A stretch of 64,000 bases of DNA from Alphaproteobacteria bacterium (GCA_021325375.1 JAJPHG010000007.1:248001-312000), one strand, 5' to 3'; shown: positions 43,131 to 52,969, numbered from the stretch's first letter. Notes: generated by a model from the letters alone, not told the origin. A program made the numbers and translations.

Positions 43131-43802
43131 ATGAGGAATAAACACTACTTAGTGGCCGGTGGTCTCGGCTTCCTGGGAGCAGCGGTGTGCTCGACGTTGC
43201 GCAAGGGAGGTGCCGCTGTCACTGTTGTTGACCGCGCAATGGCCGGCGAAATCGGCACTGTCGACGTCGGCGGCGTCGATCTCTCCAATATGGAGGAGGC
43301 CCAACGCGCGATTGAAGCAGCAGCGGAACGTTTCGGCGGCCTCGACGGTGTCGTGAACCTGGTTGGCGCGTTTCGCTGGGAAACCATACAGGACGGAAGT
43401 CCGTCGACGTGGGATGCTCTTTTCTCGGTCAATGTGAAGACCGCGCTCTGCACCTCCAAGGCGGCTCTGCCGTTCCTGCTGGAGAGTGGCGGTGCGATTG
43501 TAAACGTGGGCGCCGGCGCGGCGGCCAAGGCTGTAACTGGAATGGGTGCGTACGCCGCGGCCAAATCGGGCGTGGCGCGATTGACGGAGGCACTGGCGGA
43601 GGAATTGAAGGCCACGCGCGTTCGCGTCAATGCGGTGTGCCCTTCGATCATCGACACACCCCAGAACCGCAAGGACATGCCGGCTGAAGACTTCTCGAAA
43701 TGGGTCTCACCGGATGCACTGGCCGACGTAATCGCATTTTTGCTCTCCGATGGCGCGCGCGCGATCACAGGCGCGCTCGTGCCGGTTTCCGGCCGTGTCT
43801 AA
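43131..43802 (+). CDS. Short-chain dehydrogenase/reductase
   Basis: This 223-residue Rossmann-fold oxidoreductase has the nucleotide loop AGGLGFLGAAV, the VNLVGAF strand (NAG-like), the catalytic pair in GMGAYAAAKSGVARL (Y-x3-K) and VNAVCPSIIDTP. The ATG at 43131 has GGGGA seven bases upstream and is preferred to 43101. The substrate cannot be read from the sequence. It is under ECF promoter P4. Confidence 0.88.
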   Translation: MRNKHYLVAGGLGFLGAAVCSTLRKGGAAVTVVDRAMAGEIGTVDVGGVDLSNMEEAQRAIEAAAERFGGLDGVVNLVGAFRWETIQDGSPSTWDALFSVNVKTALCTSKAALPFLLESGGAIVNVGAGAAAKAVTGMGAYAAAKSGVARLTEALAEELKATRVRVNAVCPSIIDTPQNRKDMPAEDFSKWVSPDALADVIAFLLSDGARAITGALVPVSGRV

Positions 43803-43927
43803 GAGTAGCGGCATTCACCTCTACGCCTTCGCAGTTGTCCGCCTGTTATTTCCGTCGGCTTTTGACGCGGCCGTCGGCCCTGCGTCGCCTAATTAGAGAT
43901 GCGATATCGCGATCATCAGGAGACACA

Positions 43928-44293
43928 GTGACAGAGTTGAGCCTTGTGGCGCTTGCACTTTTGTCTGTGTCCGTGCTGGCATTTGGGCATACAAGACTGC
44001 GTAGCCGTTTCCGCCGCGCCAAGTTGCAACCGTCGTTTGAGCCATCAGTAACAGCCCAGCCAGAGCCTCGATTCTCGATGGCACAGTTCAATCAGATCGC
44101 ACGTGACAAGAGCCGGGCCCAAATCCTAGACCAATATGGACCGCCCGATGAAGTCACCGACTACGGCGACAGTTGGCTTTACTACAATTTGGACGTCTAC
44201 GATGACGATCTGGTCAATCATCTGACGGTTCGCATCAGGTTCGCAGGCATCGATGGGCCAATGGACTTCGTGGCGGTCGTAGAATTTTGGTGA
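43928..44293 (+). CDS. Small membrane-anchored SmpA/OmlA-like protein
   Basis: This protein has about 121 residues from a GTG at 43928. It has an N-terminal membrane helix (LVALALLSVSVLAFGH) and a basic linker (RLRSRFRRAK). A soluble domain follows with FNQIARDKSRAQILDQYGPP, then DSWLYYNLDVYD, which resembles the small BamE/SmpA fold. The frame is open further upstream, but that part overlaps the dehydrogenase and looks non-coding. The family call is tentative. About 200 bases after it hold only promoter P5. Confidence 0.5.
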   Translation: MTELSLVALALLSVSVLAFGHTRLRSRFRRAKLQPSFEPSVTAQPEPRFSMAQFNQIARDKSRAQILDQYGPPDEVTDYGDSWLYYNLDVYDDDLVNHLTVRIRFAGIDGPMDFVAVVEFW

Positions 44294-44437
44294 CTTTCTG
44301 GCTCCCGCGACTTGCGACGCACATTCCGAGTGTTCGTCACCTGCAAACACCATGGTGAAGCGCTGTCGTGGTCTATGTTCTCGCGCACATGAGTTCGTCG
44401 TCTCCTGGTCCGCGCAGTGCGCGCCGACAGATCTGCG

Positions 44438-44463
44438 GGAATAAATCGAGCCGGTCTGAAGTC
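44438..44463 (+). promoter_or_regulatory. ECF promoter P5, upstream of the envelope protein-copC-copD operon
   Basis: GGAATAAA (44438-44445), 15 bases, GTC (44461-44463). Its position rules out a start at 44417 for the next gene and favours the ATG at 44495. Confidence 0.75.
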
Positions 44464-44494
44464 ATCTCTCTTGAAATCGTTCCTCGGGTATTCG

Positions 44495-45409
44495 ATGTCC
44501 TGCCTGTTCCGTGGCAATCCGTGCAGTCGACGCTTGCAAGCACTTTTCCCGCGGATTTCGGTCACCGCCCTCACCTTGGCAATCGTCTGTCCGATGTCCG
44601 GCCTCGCCGAGGCACACGGCGTAGTCGGCGACCGCTTCTTTCCCGCCACGATCGCGAGCGACGATCCCTTCGCCGCTGACGAACTCGCATTGCCGACCAT
44701 CTCACTTGGCAATCATGAGACGGACTACGATTTCGAATACACCAAGACGATCTTCCCGCATTTCGCCGTGTCGCTTGGCGGTGGCTATGTCGATGCCCAT
44801 CCGCCTGGTGGGTCGAACACCTCGGGCTGGGACAATTTCGAGATCACGCCGATGTGGCAGTTCGAGACCGATGCTGATGGCGAGTTCGTCGCTTCGGCCG
44901 GCATGAGTTTCGAGATCGGCGGCAGCGGCGCAAAATCTGTCGCCGACAGGTTCACGACCTACACGCCAGAAGTGTTGTTCGGAAAAGGCTTCGGCGACCT
45001 CCCGGAAGAAATGGCACTCTTGCGTCCATTCGCGGTGACCGGCGTCCTGGCCTATTCGATTCCGGGTAGCGGCACCGAGTCCAAGGCGTTGCAGTGGAGC
45101 GGCGCGGTGGAATACAGCCTGCTGTATCTCCAGGACAATGTACGCGATCAGGGCTTCTCCAATTTTGTAGCGCATCTGACCCCACTGGTGGAATTCGCGA
45201 TGACCACACCGACAGACACCGGCCGCACCACAGGGACTATCAATCCAGGCATCCTGTGGTCCGGACAATACAGCCAGCTCGGCATCGAGGCGGTCATTCC
45301 GGTCAACCGTGAGTCCGGACGCAACGTTGGCGCCATTGCCCAGCTTCATTTCTATATCGACGATCTGTTCCCCGACACGCTGGGCCGGCCGATCTTCGGA
45401 GGCAACTGA
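44495..45409 (+). CDS. Exported outer-membrane-type protein
   Basis: This 304-residue protein has a signal-like hydrophobic segment at about residues 20-42 (ISVTALTLAIVCPMSGLAEA), followed by HGVVGDRFFP. The rest has alternating beta-strands with aromatic ends (DYDFEYTKTIFPHFAVSLGG, EITPMWQFET, QWSGAVEYSLLYLQDN, IGAIAQLHFYIDDLF-like), consistent with an outer-membrane barrel. Its stop codon overlaps the copC start. With CopC and CopD under ECF promoter P5 it may serve metal or solute handling. It belongs to no family I can name. Confidence 0.7.
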   Translation: MSCLFRGNPCSRRLQALFPRISVTALTLAIVCPMSGLAEAHGVVGDRFFPATIASDDPFAADELALPTISLGNHETDYDFEYTKTIFPHFAVSLGGGYVDAHPPGGSNTSGWDNFEITPMWQFETDADGEFVASAGMSFEIGGSGAKSVADRFTTYTPEVLFGKGFGDLPEEMALLRPFAVTGVLAYSIPGSGTESKALQWSGAVEYSLLYLQDNVRDQGFSNFVAHLTPLVEFAMTTPTDTGRTTGTINPGILWSGQYSQLGIEAVIPVNRESGRNVGAIAQLHFYIDDLFPDTLGRPIFGGN

Positions 45410-45759
45410 TGAAGACGCGTGCCCTTCTTGCAGTTTTCGCAATGACTTGCTTTGCCGCGCCAGCGACGGCTCATGCGTTTCTTCAACACGCCAGCCCGGG
45501 CGCTGGAGCAACGCTCGCAGTCGCATCCAAGGAGATCGCCCTCGAATTCAGCGAGCCGCTCGAGCCGGCCTTCAGCGGTCTCGATGTGACAGACGGCGCC
45601 GGCCACGGTGTTGAGGCTGCGCCTGCGGTCATAAGCGGGGCCTCGATGCGCGTGTCGTTGAAGACGCTCGCGCCGGGGCGCTATCGCGTGCGTTGGCATG
45701 CCGTTTCGGTTGACACTCACCGCACGGACGGCGCCTACGACATTACGGTCAAGCCGTGA
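45409..45759 (+). CDS. copC: CopC-family periplasmic copper-binding protein
   Basis: This 116-residue protein has a signal peptide ending at ATAHA. The mature protein begins with HAFLQHASPGAGATLA and contains LEFSEPLEPAFSGLDVTD and HAVSVDTHRTDGAYDITVKP, the standard CopC block order with the N-terminal His and the VD-x-H motif that bind copper(II). It overlaps its neighbours on both sides by a few bases. It delivers or buffers copper together with CopD. Confidence 0.92.
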   Translation: MKTRALLAVFAMTCFAAPATAHAFLQHASPGAGATLAVASKEIALEFSEPLEPAFSGLDVTDGAGHGVEAAPAVISGASMRVSLKTLAPGRYRVRWHAVSVDTHRTDGAYDITVKP

Positions 45760-46631
45760 TTGTGCTTCTTCCGGTTATGCGCGCGATTCATTTCGCGAGC
45801 CTGATGACGATTTTCGGCGCCGGCACCTATGCGACGCTTCTACGGAGGGAAGGGCTGGGCGCGTTGCCGTCCCAACGGCTGCTGCGCGCCTTGCTGATCG
45901 GCGCCGCGACGTTGGCGCTTGTGAGCGCAACCGTGTGGCTCGCTCTGGTCGCCGGTCAGATGAGTGGCGACTGGCATGCAGTACTCGATCCCTCGGCAAT
46001 TTCGATCGTCCTGCGCGACACGCGCTTCGGGCACATTTTCCTGGCGCGAATTGCCGGTCTGACCTTCTTATGGGTGGCATGTCTCCGCTGCAACGCATTC
46101 GTTAGCACTGCGCCTTTTGTTCTCGCCGGCGCTTTGCTTGGCGCAGTCGCTCTGACGAGCCATGCAGCGGCGTCGGGCAGCAATGGGTTTTCCGAGCTTG
46201 TGCATGCCGCGAACGACACCCTGCATCTTCTCGCGGCTGGTTTCTGGACCGGCGGGCTTGCACTGCTCGCGCTACTTGTTTGGGCACATCGGGGCGAGTT
46301 GGCAAAAATGCTGTTGCCGTTGCAGGTATTCTCCCAGTGGGGAACGTATGCCGTGGCCGTGCTCGTGATGTCCGGCTTCGCAAACATTGTCTTTATAGGG
46401 CCAGGCGCGCCCTGGCGCGGCCTCTACGGCGAATTTCTCGCCGTCAAAATGGCGCTCGCGTTCGCTATGATCGTATTCGCGTGCATGAACCGCTGGCTCG
46501 TGACGCCAGTCCTGTTGTCGGGTGGTGCCGCCAGTTCGTGGCCGCTCGGCCGCAATGTGGCAGTCGAGCTCGTACTAGGACTTTCAGTCATCGCGATCGT
46601 CGGGCAACTAGGCGTGTTGCCACCGCGATAG
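45756..46631 (+). CDS. copD: CopD-family copper-resistance membrane protein
   Basis: This 291-residue protein has about eight hydrophobic segments. It has the CopD-family AIHFASLMTIFGAGTYA start, SHAAASGSNGFSELVHAAND, LLAAGFWTGGLALLALL and a VASGF/VMSGFANIVFIG segment. The start is a GTG at 45756, overlapping the copC stop; an ATG at 45777 is possible. CopD takes part in copper passage across the inner membrane. A truncated near-copy of its last 170 residues lies at 59557-60021. Confidence 0.92.
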   Translation: MIVLLPVMRAIHFASLMTIFGAGTYATLLRREGLGALPSQRLLRALLIGAATLALVSATVWLALVAGQMSGDWHAVLDPSAISIVLRDTRFGHIFLARIAGLTFLWVACLRCNAFVSTAPFVLAGALLGAVALTSHAAASGSNGFSELVHAANDTLHLLAAGFWTGGLALLALLVWAHRGELAKMLLPLQVFSQWGTYAVAVLVMSGFANIVFIGPGAPWRGLYGEFLAVKMALAFAMIVFACMNRWLVTPVLLSGGAASSWPLGRNVAVELVLGLSVIAIVGQLGVLPPR

Positions 46632-46977
46632 GGCGCCCGCGTGAGAACACACCGCCTGACACCCCATCCGATCTAGAACAGCGATCTGCGCAAGCCAGCG
46701 TTCCACCCACGTCAACTGGGCCGCCTTGATTCCGGCATCATAGCCGGTCGCAAATACCAGCGACCTATTCGTAAGCTCCTCCGACCTTTTTTGAAGGAGT
46801 ACCTGCTTGTTGGCACGAGAGCGGTCAAAACCATATGTCCAATCGAAATTGATGGCCGTGTCTCCCAACCATATCCGGAGGTCAATATGTGATCGATCTC
46901 TCGACGTAGTGCATAAGAGTGGAAGTGGATGACGGCCAACGCTGTCCCGAGTTCGGCGTCGTCGAAAATAGCCTCCT
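46632..46977. other. Non-coding gap between copD and the aldehyde dehydrogenase
   Basis: About 345 bases between convergent genes. Short frames on the minus strand show no family pattern. I find no clear terminator, RNA gene or repeat. Confidence 0.4.
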
Positions 46978-48393
46978 TCAGCCCAGAATTGCTCGTACCT
47001 CCAGGTGCGCCTCCAGGCCATACCGGCCATATTCGCGGCCGATGCCGGACTGCTTGAACCCACCGAAGGGCGCCAGAGGCGCATGCGGCGCGCCGTTGAT
47101 CACGACGCGGCCGCTTTCCAGCTGCTCGGCAACGCGATGCGCGTGCGTCCGATCGGCGCTCTCGATATAGGCCTGCAGGCCGTAAGGACTGTCGTTGGCG
47201 ATTGCGATGGCTTCGTCTTCATCGTCGTAGGGAATGACGCACAGCACCGGGCCGAAGATCTCTTCACGCGCGATCCGCATCGTGTTGTTGACGCCGGTGA
47301 AGATGGTGGGCCGTACGAACCATCCGCGATCCAGGCCTGCCGGGCGGCCTTCGCCGCCGATCAGCACCGTGGCGCCTTCCGCGATGCCGACGCGGATATA
47401 ATTCTGTACGCGCTCCCACTGCTTTTGGCTGACCATCGGTCCGACGTTGACGGCGGGATCGGTGGACTCGCCGACCTTGAGGGCCGCGACCGCAGCCTTG
47501 AGGCGGTCGAGGATCAAAGGCAGGCGTGACCGTGGCGCCAATATGCGTGTGCCCGCGATGCAGGCCTGGCCGCTGTTGAGAAAACCGACGCCGACGGCGG
47601 TCGAGACCGCCGCGTCGATATCGGCGTCGGGCAGAATGATGTTCGCACCCTTGCCGCCGAGCTCCAGTGTCACGCGCTTCATTGTCTCCGCCGCCGCGCG
47701 CATGATGGAACGGCCCACGACCGTCGAGCCGGTAAAGGTCACCTTGGCGACGTCCGGATGAGACGTGAGTTCCGCACCGACCACGTCACCGCGACCATTG
47801 ACGATGTTGAACACGCCGGGCGGCACGCCGGCCTCGTGCAGAGCCTCGGCAAGAACCTGTGTCTGGATGGCGCTCATCTCGCTGGGCTTGATGACGAAGG
47901 TGCAGCCTGCCGCCAACGCGGTGGCGAGCTTGCTGCAGATGGAACCGATATTGCTGTTCCACGGGCTGATGGCGGCGACGACACCCATCGGCTGCAACGT
48001 GACTTTCGCGCCGCCGACGGTTTGCGTGAATTCGAAAGCCTCGATCGTCTCGGCCATGTCGAGAAAGAGATTGGCTGCGTGGGTCGCAGAGAAGTTCACG
48101 AAGGATTGCGGCGCGCCGTATTCCTGCGTCATGGCGGCGGCCAGGGCATCGGACCGCGCCGCCACGGCGTCATGCAGACGGCGAAGCAGAGCGATGCGCT
48201 CGGCCTTCGAGGTGCGCGAATAGGCCGGAAAAGCGCGTTTCGCCGCGGCGACGGCGGCCTTGGCGTCGATGGCATCGCCGAGGCGGGCCTGACCGATCTT
48301 CTCTTCCGTGGCGGGATTGAACAGGTCAAACAGTTCCTGCCCGTGAGGCGTAACGAATTGGCCGTCGATGTAGATTTTGTCGATGGTGCGCAT
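46978..48393 (-). CDS. NAD(P)-dependent aldehyde dehydrogenase
   Basis: This 471-residue aldehyde dehydrogenase oxidises an aldehyde to an acid. The motifs are ISPWNSNIGSICSKLATALA (cofactor), TFTGSTVVGRSI, VTLELGGKGANI (Glu) and FLNSGQACIAGTRIL (catalytic Cys). The C-terminus ends KQSGIGREYGRYGLEAHLEV. The ATG at 48393 (MRTIDKIYIDGQFV) is the usual start; the frame stays open to 48540. It is divergent from a LysR-type regulator, its probable controller. The substrate cannot be fixed. Confidence 0.95.
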   Translation of the reverse strand: MRTIDKIYIDGQFVTPHGQELFDLFNPATEEKIGQARLGDAIDAKAAVAAAKRAFPAYSRTSKAERIALLRRLHDAVAARSDALAAAMTQEYGAPQSFVNFSATHAANLFLDMAETIEAFEFTQTVGGAKVTLQPMGVVAAISPWNSNIGSICSKLATALAAGCTFVIKPSEMSAIQTQVLAEALHEAGVPPGVFNIVNGRGDVVGAELTSHPDVAKVTFTGSTVVGRSIMRAAAETMKRVTLELGGKGANIILPDADIDAAVSTAVGVGFLNSGQACIAGTRILAPRSRLPLILDRLKAAVAALKVGESTDPAVNVGPMVSQKQWERVQNYIRVGIAEGATVLIGGEGRPAGLDRGWFVRPTIFTGVNNTMRIAREEIFGPVLCVIPYDDEDEAIAIANDSPYGLQAYIESADRTHAHRVAEQLESGRVVINGAPHAPLAPFGGFKQSGIGREYGRYGLEAHLEVRAILG

Positions 48394-48459
48394 GTGGGTC
48401 TCCTCTCGCTGACGAGGACAGAAGTGACATGTCCCGACTGATCTGATAAGACGATCAAA

Positions 48460-49416
48460 ATGGCACAGATTGATGCAAAATATCGCGCAATGAGGGCGAG
48501 CCAACTCGAGCTGGAAGCTGTTGTGGCGGTCGCCCGCCATGGCGGCTTCCGCGTTGCGGCGCGCGAACTCGATATGTCTTCCTCGGCGTTAAGCCACGCC
48601 GTGGCGGCGCTCGAAGAGCGCCTGGGCATTCGCCTTTTCAACCGCACCACGCGCAGCGTCGCTCTCTCCGCCGAGGGCGAGCAGTTCGTGACCGAGATCG
48701 CTCCGGCTTTGACCGCGATCCGCACCGCCATGGAACGGATCGATGAACGCCGCGCCGAACCCGCGGGCGTTCTGCGTCTGAACCTGACGCTCGGTGCCGC
48801 GCGGATGATCCTGGCGCCGCTTGTCTTCGAATATACGCGTCGCTATCCGCACGTGGCTGTTGATTTGGTGACCGAAGCGGCGATGGTGGACATCGTAGGA
48901 CAAGGCTTCGACGCCGGCGTCCGGCTCGAGGAGTTCGTCCCACCCGACATGATCGCCGTGCCTATCACGCCGCCCATACGCTCCATCGTCGTTGGCTCAC
49001 CCGCGTATTTTGCGGGGCGAAAGCGGCCGAAGACGCCGGCTGAGCTGGCAAGCCACCGCTGCATACGCCGGCGCACGGGGAGCGGGACGATCTATCGCTG
49101 GGAGTTTGAGAAGCGTGGCGAAACGATAGAGGTCGACGTCACGGGTCCGCTCACGCTCGACGAAGGCGATCTGATGTTGCAGGCCGCTCTAGCCGGACAA
49201 GGCTTGGCCTATCTCCCCGATGTGGCGGTGGCTGATCATATTCAAGCCGGACGGTTGGTGGCAGTTCTGGAAGACTGGTCGCCTGCCTATCCGGGCCTGT
49301 GTCTCTACTATCCAAGCCGGCGAAATATTCCGGCGCGATTGCGCGCATTCATCGACCTGATCCGGCAGCAGGCCTCGCCGCGCAAAACCAAAGCACCGAG
49401 ACTGCCTCAGCCGTGA
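48460..49416 (+). CDS. LysR-type transcriptional regulator
   Basis: This 318-residue protein has an N-terminal winged helix (LELEAVVAVARHGGFRVAAR, then SSALSHAVAALEERLGIRLF, NRTTRSVALSAEGE) and a C-terminal ligand-binding half (GVLRLNLTLGAARMILAPLV, ending with PAYPGLCLYYPSRR). That half resembles the PBP2 type of the CrgA/DmlR group. It is divergent from the aldehyde dehydrogenase with 66 bases between them, so it probably controls that gene. Confidence 0.9.
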   Translation: MAQIDAKYRAMRASQLELEAVVAVARHGGFRVAARELDMSSSALSHAVAALEERLGIRLFNRTTRSVALSAEGEQFVTEIAPALTAIRTAMERIDERRAEPAGVLRLNLTLGAARMILAPLVFEYTRRYPHVAVDLVTEAAMVDIVGQGFDAGVRLEEFVPPDMIAVPITPPIRSIVVGSPAYFAGRKRPKTPAELASHRCIRRRTGSGTIYRWEFEKRGETIEVDVTGPLTLDEGDLMLQAALAGQGLAYLPDVAVADHIQAGRLVAVLEDWSPAYPGLCLYYPSRRNIPARLRAFIDLIRQQASPRKTKAPRLPQP

Positions 49417-49574
49417 GCGCGGCAGAGAGCTCTTCGCTATCGCTCGTAGTGCCATGAACGTCGGGGATGAGCGTGACGCCTTGCCACCGTGGCAACGCCC
49501 GCGAGCGGTGAAGCAGACATTCGTAGTGCCGTCAGATTCTTCCGACCCGATACATGTTGAATTAGTCGGTACTG

Positions 49575-50000
49575 TCAGGTCGAGAAGACCGCCGTCATGG
49601 TCACCTCAGCACGCAGCAACTTCGATACTGGACAATTCGTCTTCGCCGCCTCCGCTGCCGCTTCCAGCTTAGATCTATCCGCGCCCTTTGCTTCCACCGT
49701 CACATCGAGATGCGAGGCCGTGATTGCGAACGCCCCACTGACCTGCTTCAGCTCAACGATCGCCGTTGTAGCGATTGTGGGATCGGTGATGCCAACCTTG
49801 ATGAGTTCGCTGGACAACGCCATTGAGAAACACGACGCGTGCGCGGCGGCGATCAATTCCTCCGGATTGGTGCCCTTTTCGTCGCCGAAGCGCGTGCTGA
49901 AACCATAGGGCAGCTTGTTGAGCGCGCCGCTTTCGGTCGAAATCGTGCCCTTGCCCGTTCTCAGATCACCTTGCCACGCCGCCGAGCCTTTGCGTTTCAT
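49575..50000 (-). CDS. OsmC-family peroxiredoxin
   Basis: This 141-residue thiol peroxidase acts on organic hydroperoxides. It has both redox Cys in context: AAAHASCFSMALSSEL and TNCPVSKLLRAEV. The N-terminus KRKGSAAWQGDLRTGKG is typical of OsmC. The start at 50000 (MKRKGSAAW) is chosen; 50012 is also possible, adding four residues. Confidence 0.93.
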   Translation of the reverse strand: MKRKGSAAWQGDLRTGKGTISTESGALNKLPYGFSTRFGDEKGTNPEELIAAAHASCFSMALSSELIKVGITDPTIATTAIVELKQVSGAFAITASHLDVTVEAKGADRSKLEAAAEAAKTNCPVSKLLRAEVTMTAVFST

Positions 50001-50140
50001 GGAGACCTCCATCTGTCACGCAAGGGTACCCGCCTGGGCGGCGTTTGGATGTATTGATTTGCGCTCTTTTTGGACATTTTCATCCAATACCGGACGATTC
50101 GAAGAGGCGCGCGACGCAACGGTTCATATCCGGCTTCCGT

Positions 50141-52969
50141 TCAACTCGCCGGCTGGTGTAGAAGCGCCGATGCAGCCCTCAAGTCGATTGATGCAAAACC
50201 TTCGGTATAGGTTTCGTACACAGATGCGAGCAGATCGCGCCCGGAACCTGCCGACCCACTTAACCTATCGAGTCGACAAAGACTCATTGCCGAACGCAAC
50301 TCCCAGGCCCGAGCGCCTTGGCTCCGTGCAAGATCAAGTGCCTCATCAAGTGCTTCCTTGGCGCCAGAGAAGTCCCCCCCATCAAGTCGCTCCTCGCCAA
50401 CCGCCCGAATGACCTCCGCCGCGCACCAACCCGACTTTCCTTCGCGTACACGACCGAGCATGTGCGGAGCCGTGAACCCAGGATGCAAGGTACTAAAAAG
50501 CTCATGCGCATAGTTGTTGAATATGGTGTTGAGATCGGCCATCGCCTGCCTGGCCTGCACGAAATTCCAATCCTGCGCGCGACAATCCGCGCCGAGCCTG
50601 ATTATGGTTCGCCAGAGTTTGCGATAGTCGAGGTTGTGCTCTTCCCCATAGGTAACAAATCGTTCTAGCTCGTTGGCTTGGAACACGGTGTCGCCATACC
50701 AAATGGGAATTAAACTGACGGAGACCTGAAAAGCATTCAGAAACGATGGAAGATGCCCTAGCGATAGCGCCTCATCGACTATCTCTCGGACCACCGCCAT
50801 GGCCTGGTCCGGGTATCCTCTCATCCACAACAGTCGCGCCCTTATATTCAGCGTGAAAATCAACGGATCGAAATCAAACGCTTCATGGCTATTGGCGCGG
50901 GTCTTGATGTCAGGATCGGCAAGAGCTGCCTCGACAAAGTTTTCGGCCTCACGGAGGCGACCCATGAACATGCTCGCAACCCCGCAGGACTTATTGTAGA
51001 GGAGTTCGACGTTCACGTCCGTCAGTTCTGTTCCAATCTCTCGGAACCGCTGCGCTAGCGGTAAGACGTCCGCATATTCACCGGTGGCAACATTGCCAAT
51101 GCATTGACTAACAAGTGCGCGCACTTCTTTGCGCGCATCGCCAAGCTCCTCCGCCAAGCGTAACGCCCTGTCGAAAGAGCGGAGCATGGTTGGTTTGAGA
51201 TCGGGGCGCATACCCATTTCGTAGATGGCATGTCCCACCGCACTGGACAAACGCATCTCGATTTCCTTCTCGTGGTCATCACACCGCGCCAAGGCATTGA
51301 GTGCTCGGTCCGCGTGTTCGAAAAATTCCAACATGAAACCAAGATCGATCCACAGCTGGGAAGCTTCGAGCAGCAGGGACGCCCCTAGCTCGATATCCCT
51401 ATCGTGCACGAATGCCCATTCGAGACCTGCGCGTACATCGCCGATCCAATGACGATAGGACTGCAGCCACGCGCGCGCGTTTTGAAGGGTCCACAAGCGC
51501 CGGGCGGTTGCGAACATATCATGCAAGGCACGCGTCCTGCGCTCGGAAATCACATCGAACTCACCGGACGCCCGAAGCCGTTCCAGGGCGTATGCCTTGG
51601 TGGTCTCGAGCAACTGATACCGCACAAGGTCGCTACTGGTGTCGACAGACAGCATGGACTTGTCGGCAAGGCTTGAGAGGCCATCCAAAAGATGGTGCTC
51701 GTTCTCCGCCACCGGACAGACCGCGCTGACTATTTCGAGCGTAAAGGCCCCAGCAAAGATGCCCAAACGGGCGAACAAGACTTGTTCTTGCGGCGTGAGG
51801 AGCTCGAAGCTCCAGTCGAGTGTCGCGCGCAAGGTCCTCTGCCTCGGCACTGCCGTCCTGCGCCCCTTTGTGAGAATGGACAGACGATCTTCGAGGCGCG
51901 ACGCGAGATGCGCGAATCCAAAATTCTGCGACCTTGCGGCTGCAAGTTCGAGCGCTAATGGCAAACCGTCAAGACGTCGACAAATCTCAACTACCGGCGC
52001 AACGTCGATATCATTAAAAGGAATGGACGCCGCGCCCGATCGGGACCTCTCAACGAATAATGCAACGGCCGAGTATCCGAGTGCCCCTTCAGCGTCGAGG
52101 GCGATGTCTTCAGGTGGAACGGTCAGAGGAGCCAACCGATAGACTTGCTCGCCGCGCGCACGCAGCGGCTCGCGACTAGTCGCTAGGATTTTCAAAGATG
52201 GGACACGGCTCAAAAGCGTTTCCGCAACCTCGGCAGCGCGTTGAATTACATGTTCGCAATTATCCAAGACAAGAAGTGTCTGATTCGTGCCGATTAGCTC
52301 GACAATCTGATCAATCGGGTCGCCCGACACCAACCTTGTTCTGAGGACAGACGCGATGATGCTGGGGAGAAGTGCAGGATCTGGAACGGCCGACAATTCG
52401 ATAAAACTAGCTTGGTTTTCCCGTTCGTTAGCGAGTTGGTCTGCTACGGCGATGGCGACCGTGGTCTTGCCGATCCCTCCGGCCCCCGTAATGGTCGCAA
52501 AGCGATATTCTGCCAGCAGGTTAGCGATAGCCTCGACAGCCTCGCCGCGCCCTATCACCTTGGTAAGCAGGGCCGGCACATAGCCGGATCGCTGCGTGGC
52601 CGCGGCGGGTTGCTGCGCCGACAATTCGGATCGTGAGACATCGGCGATAAAGCGGTAGCCGCGTCCTGGGATATTGGCGATAAGATGACCGTTCGAGTCT
52701 CCCAAGACCCGGCGCAACGCTGCAATGTGAACTTTGAGATTTCCCTCTTGGACAAATGTGTCCGGCCAGACGAGTTCGATAAGCTCATTCTTGCCGACCA
52801 GTTGGCCTGCTCTCTCGACCAACACCGTAAGTATTCGTAGTGCGCGGCTACCAATGCGAACCGACTTGTCGCCGTCCAATAGAAGCTCGTGAGCCGGTAT
52901 CAGTTGAAAAGTGGAAAAGCGATGCACCGTCGTTGGAGCGGAAGTAGAGACACCGTCAGCGAACTCCAT
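50141..52969 (-). CDS. Winged-helix / ATPase transcriptional regulator
   Basis: This is a 942-residue protein. Residues 15-105 form an OmpR-type winged helix (LLLDGDKSVRIGSRALRILT, then LIELVWPDTFVQEGNLKVHI, GRGYRFIADV). Residues 130-420 form an AAA/NB-ARC-like ATPase with TITGAGGIGKTTVAIAVADQ (Walker A) and TLLVLDNCEHVI (Walker B), followed by LSRVPSLKILATSREPLRAR. The long C-terminal part is helical, TPR-like. The family consists of signal-responsive activators. It is transcribed divergently from the AraC gene and might control the nearby hydrolases. The inducer is unknown. Confidence 0.88.
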   Translation of the reverse strand: MEFADGVSTSAPTTVHRFSTFQLIPAHELLLDGDKSVRIGSRALRILTVLVERAGQLVGKNELIELVWPDTFVQEGNLKVHIAALRRVLGDSNGHLIANIPGRGYRFIADVSRSELSAQQPAAATQRSGYVPALLTKVIGRGEAVEAIANLLAEYRFATITGAGGIGKTTVAIAVADQLANERENQASFIELSAVPDPALLPSIIASVLRTRLVSGDPIDQIVELIGTNQTLLVLDNCEHVIQRAAEVAETLLSRVPSLKILATSREPLRARGEQVYRLAPLTVPPEDIALDAEGALGYSAVALFVERSRSGAASIPFNDIDVAPVVEICRRLDGLPLALELAAARSQNFGFAHLASRLEDRLSILTKGRRTAVPRQRTLRATLDWSFELLTPQEQVLFARLGIFAGAFTLEIVSAVCPVAENEHHLLDGLSSLADKSMLSVDTSSDLVRYQLLETTKAYALERLRASGEFDVISERRTRALHDMFATARRLWTLQNARAWLQSYRHWIGDVRAGLEWAFVHDRDIELGASLLLEASQLWIDLGFMLEFFEHADRALNALARCDDHEKEIEMRLSSAVGHAIYEMGMRPDLKPTMLRSFDRALRLAEELGDARKEVRALVSQCIGNVATGEYADVLPLAQRFREIGTELTDVNVELLYNKSCGVASMFMGRLREAENFVEAALADPDIKTRANSHEAFDFDPLIFTLNIRARLLWMRGYPDQAMAVVREIVDEALSLGHLPSFLNAFQVSVSLIPIWYGDTVFQANELERFVTYGEEHNLDYRKLWRTIIRLGADCRAQDWNFVQARQAMADLNTIFNNYAHELFSTLHPGFTAPHMLGRVREGKSGWCAAEVIRAVGEERLDGGDFSGAKEALDEALDLARSQGARAWELRSAMSLCRLDRLSGSAGSGRDLLASVYETYTEGFASIDLRAASALLHQPAS

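Noticed and set aside
46608..47084. 158-residue minus-strand frame between copD and the dehydrogenase
   Set aside because: It overlaps the dehydrogenase C-terminus in another frame and lacks any known pattern.
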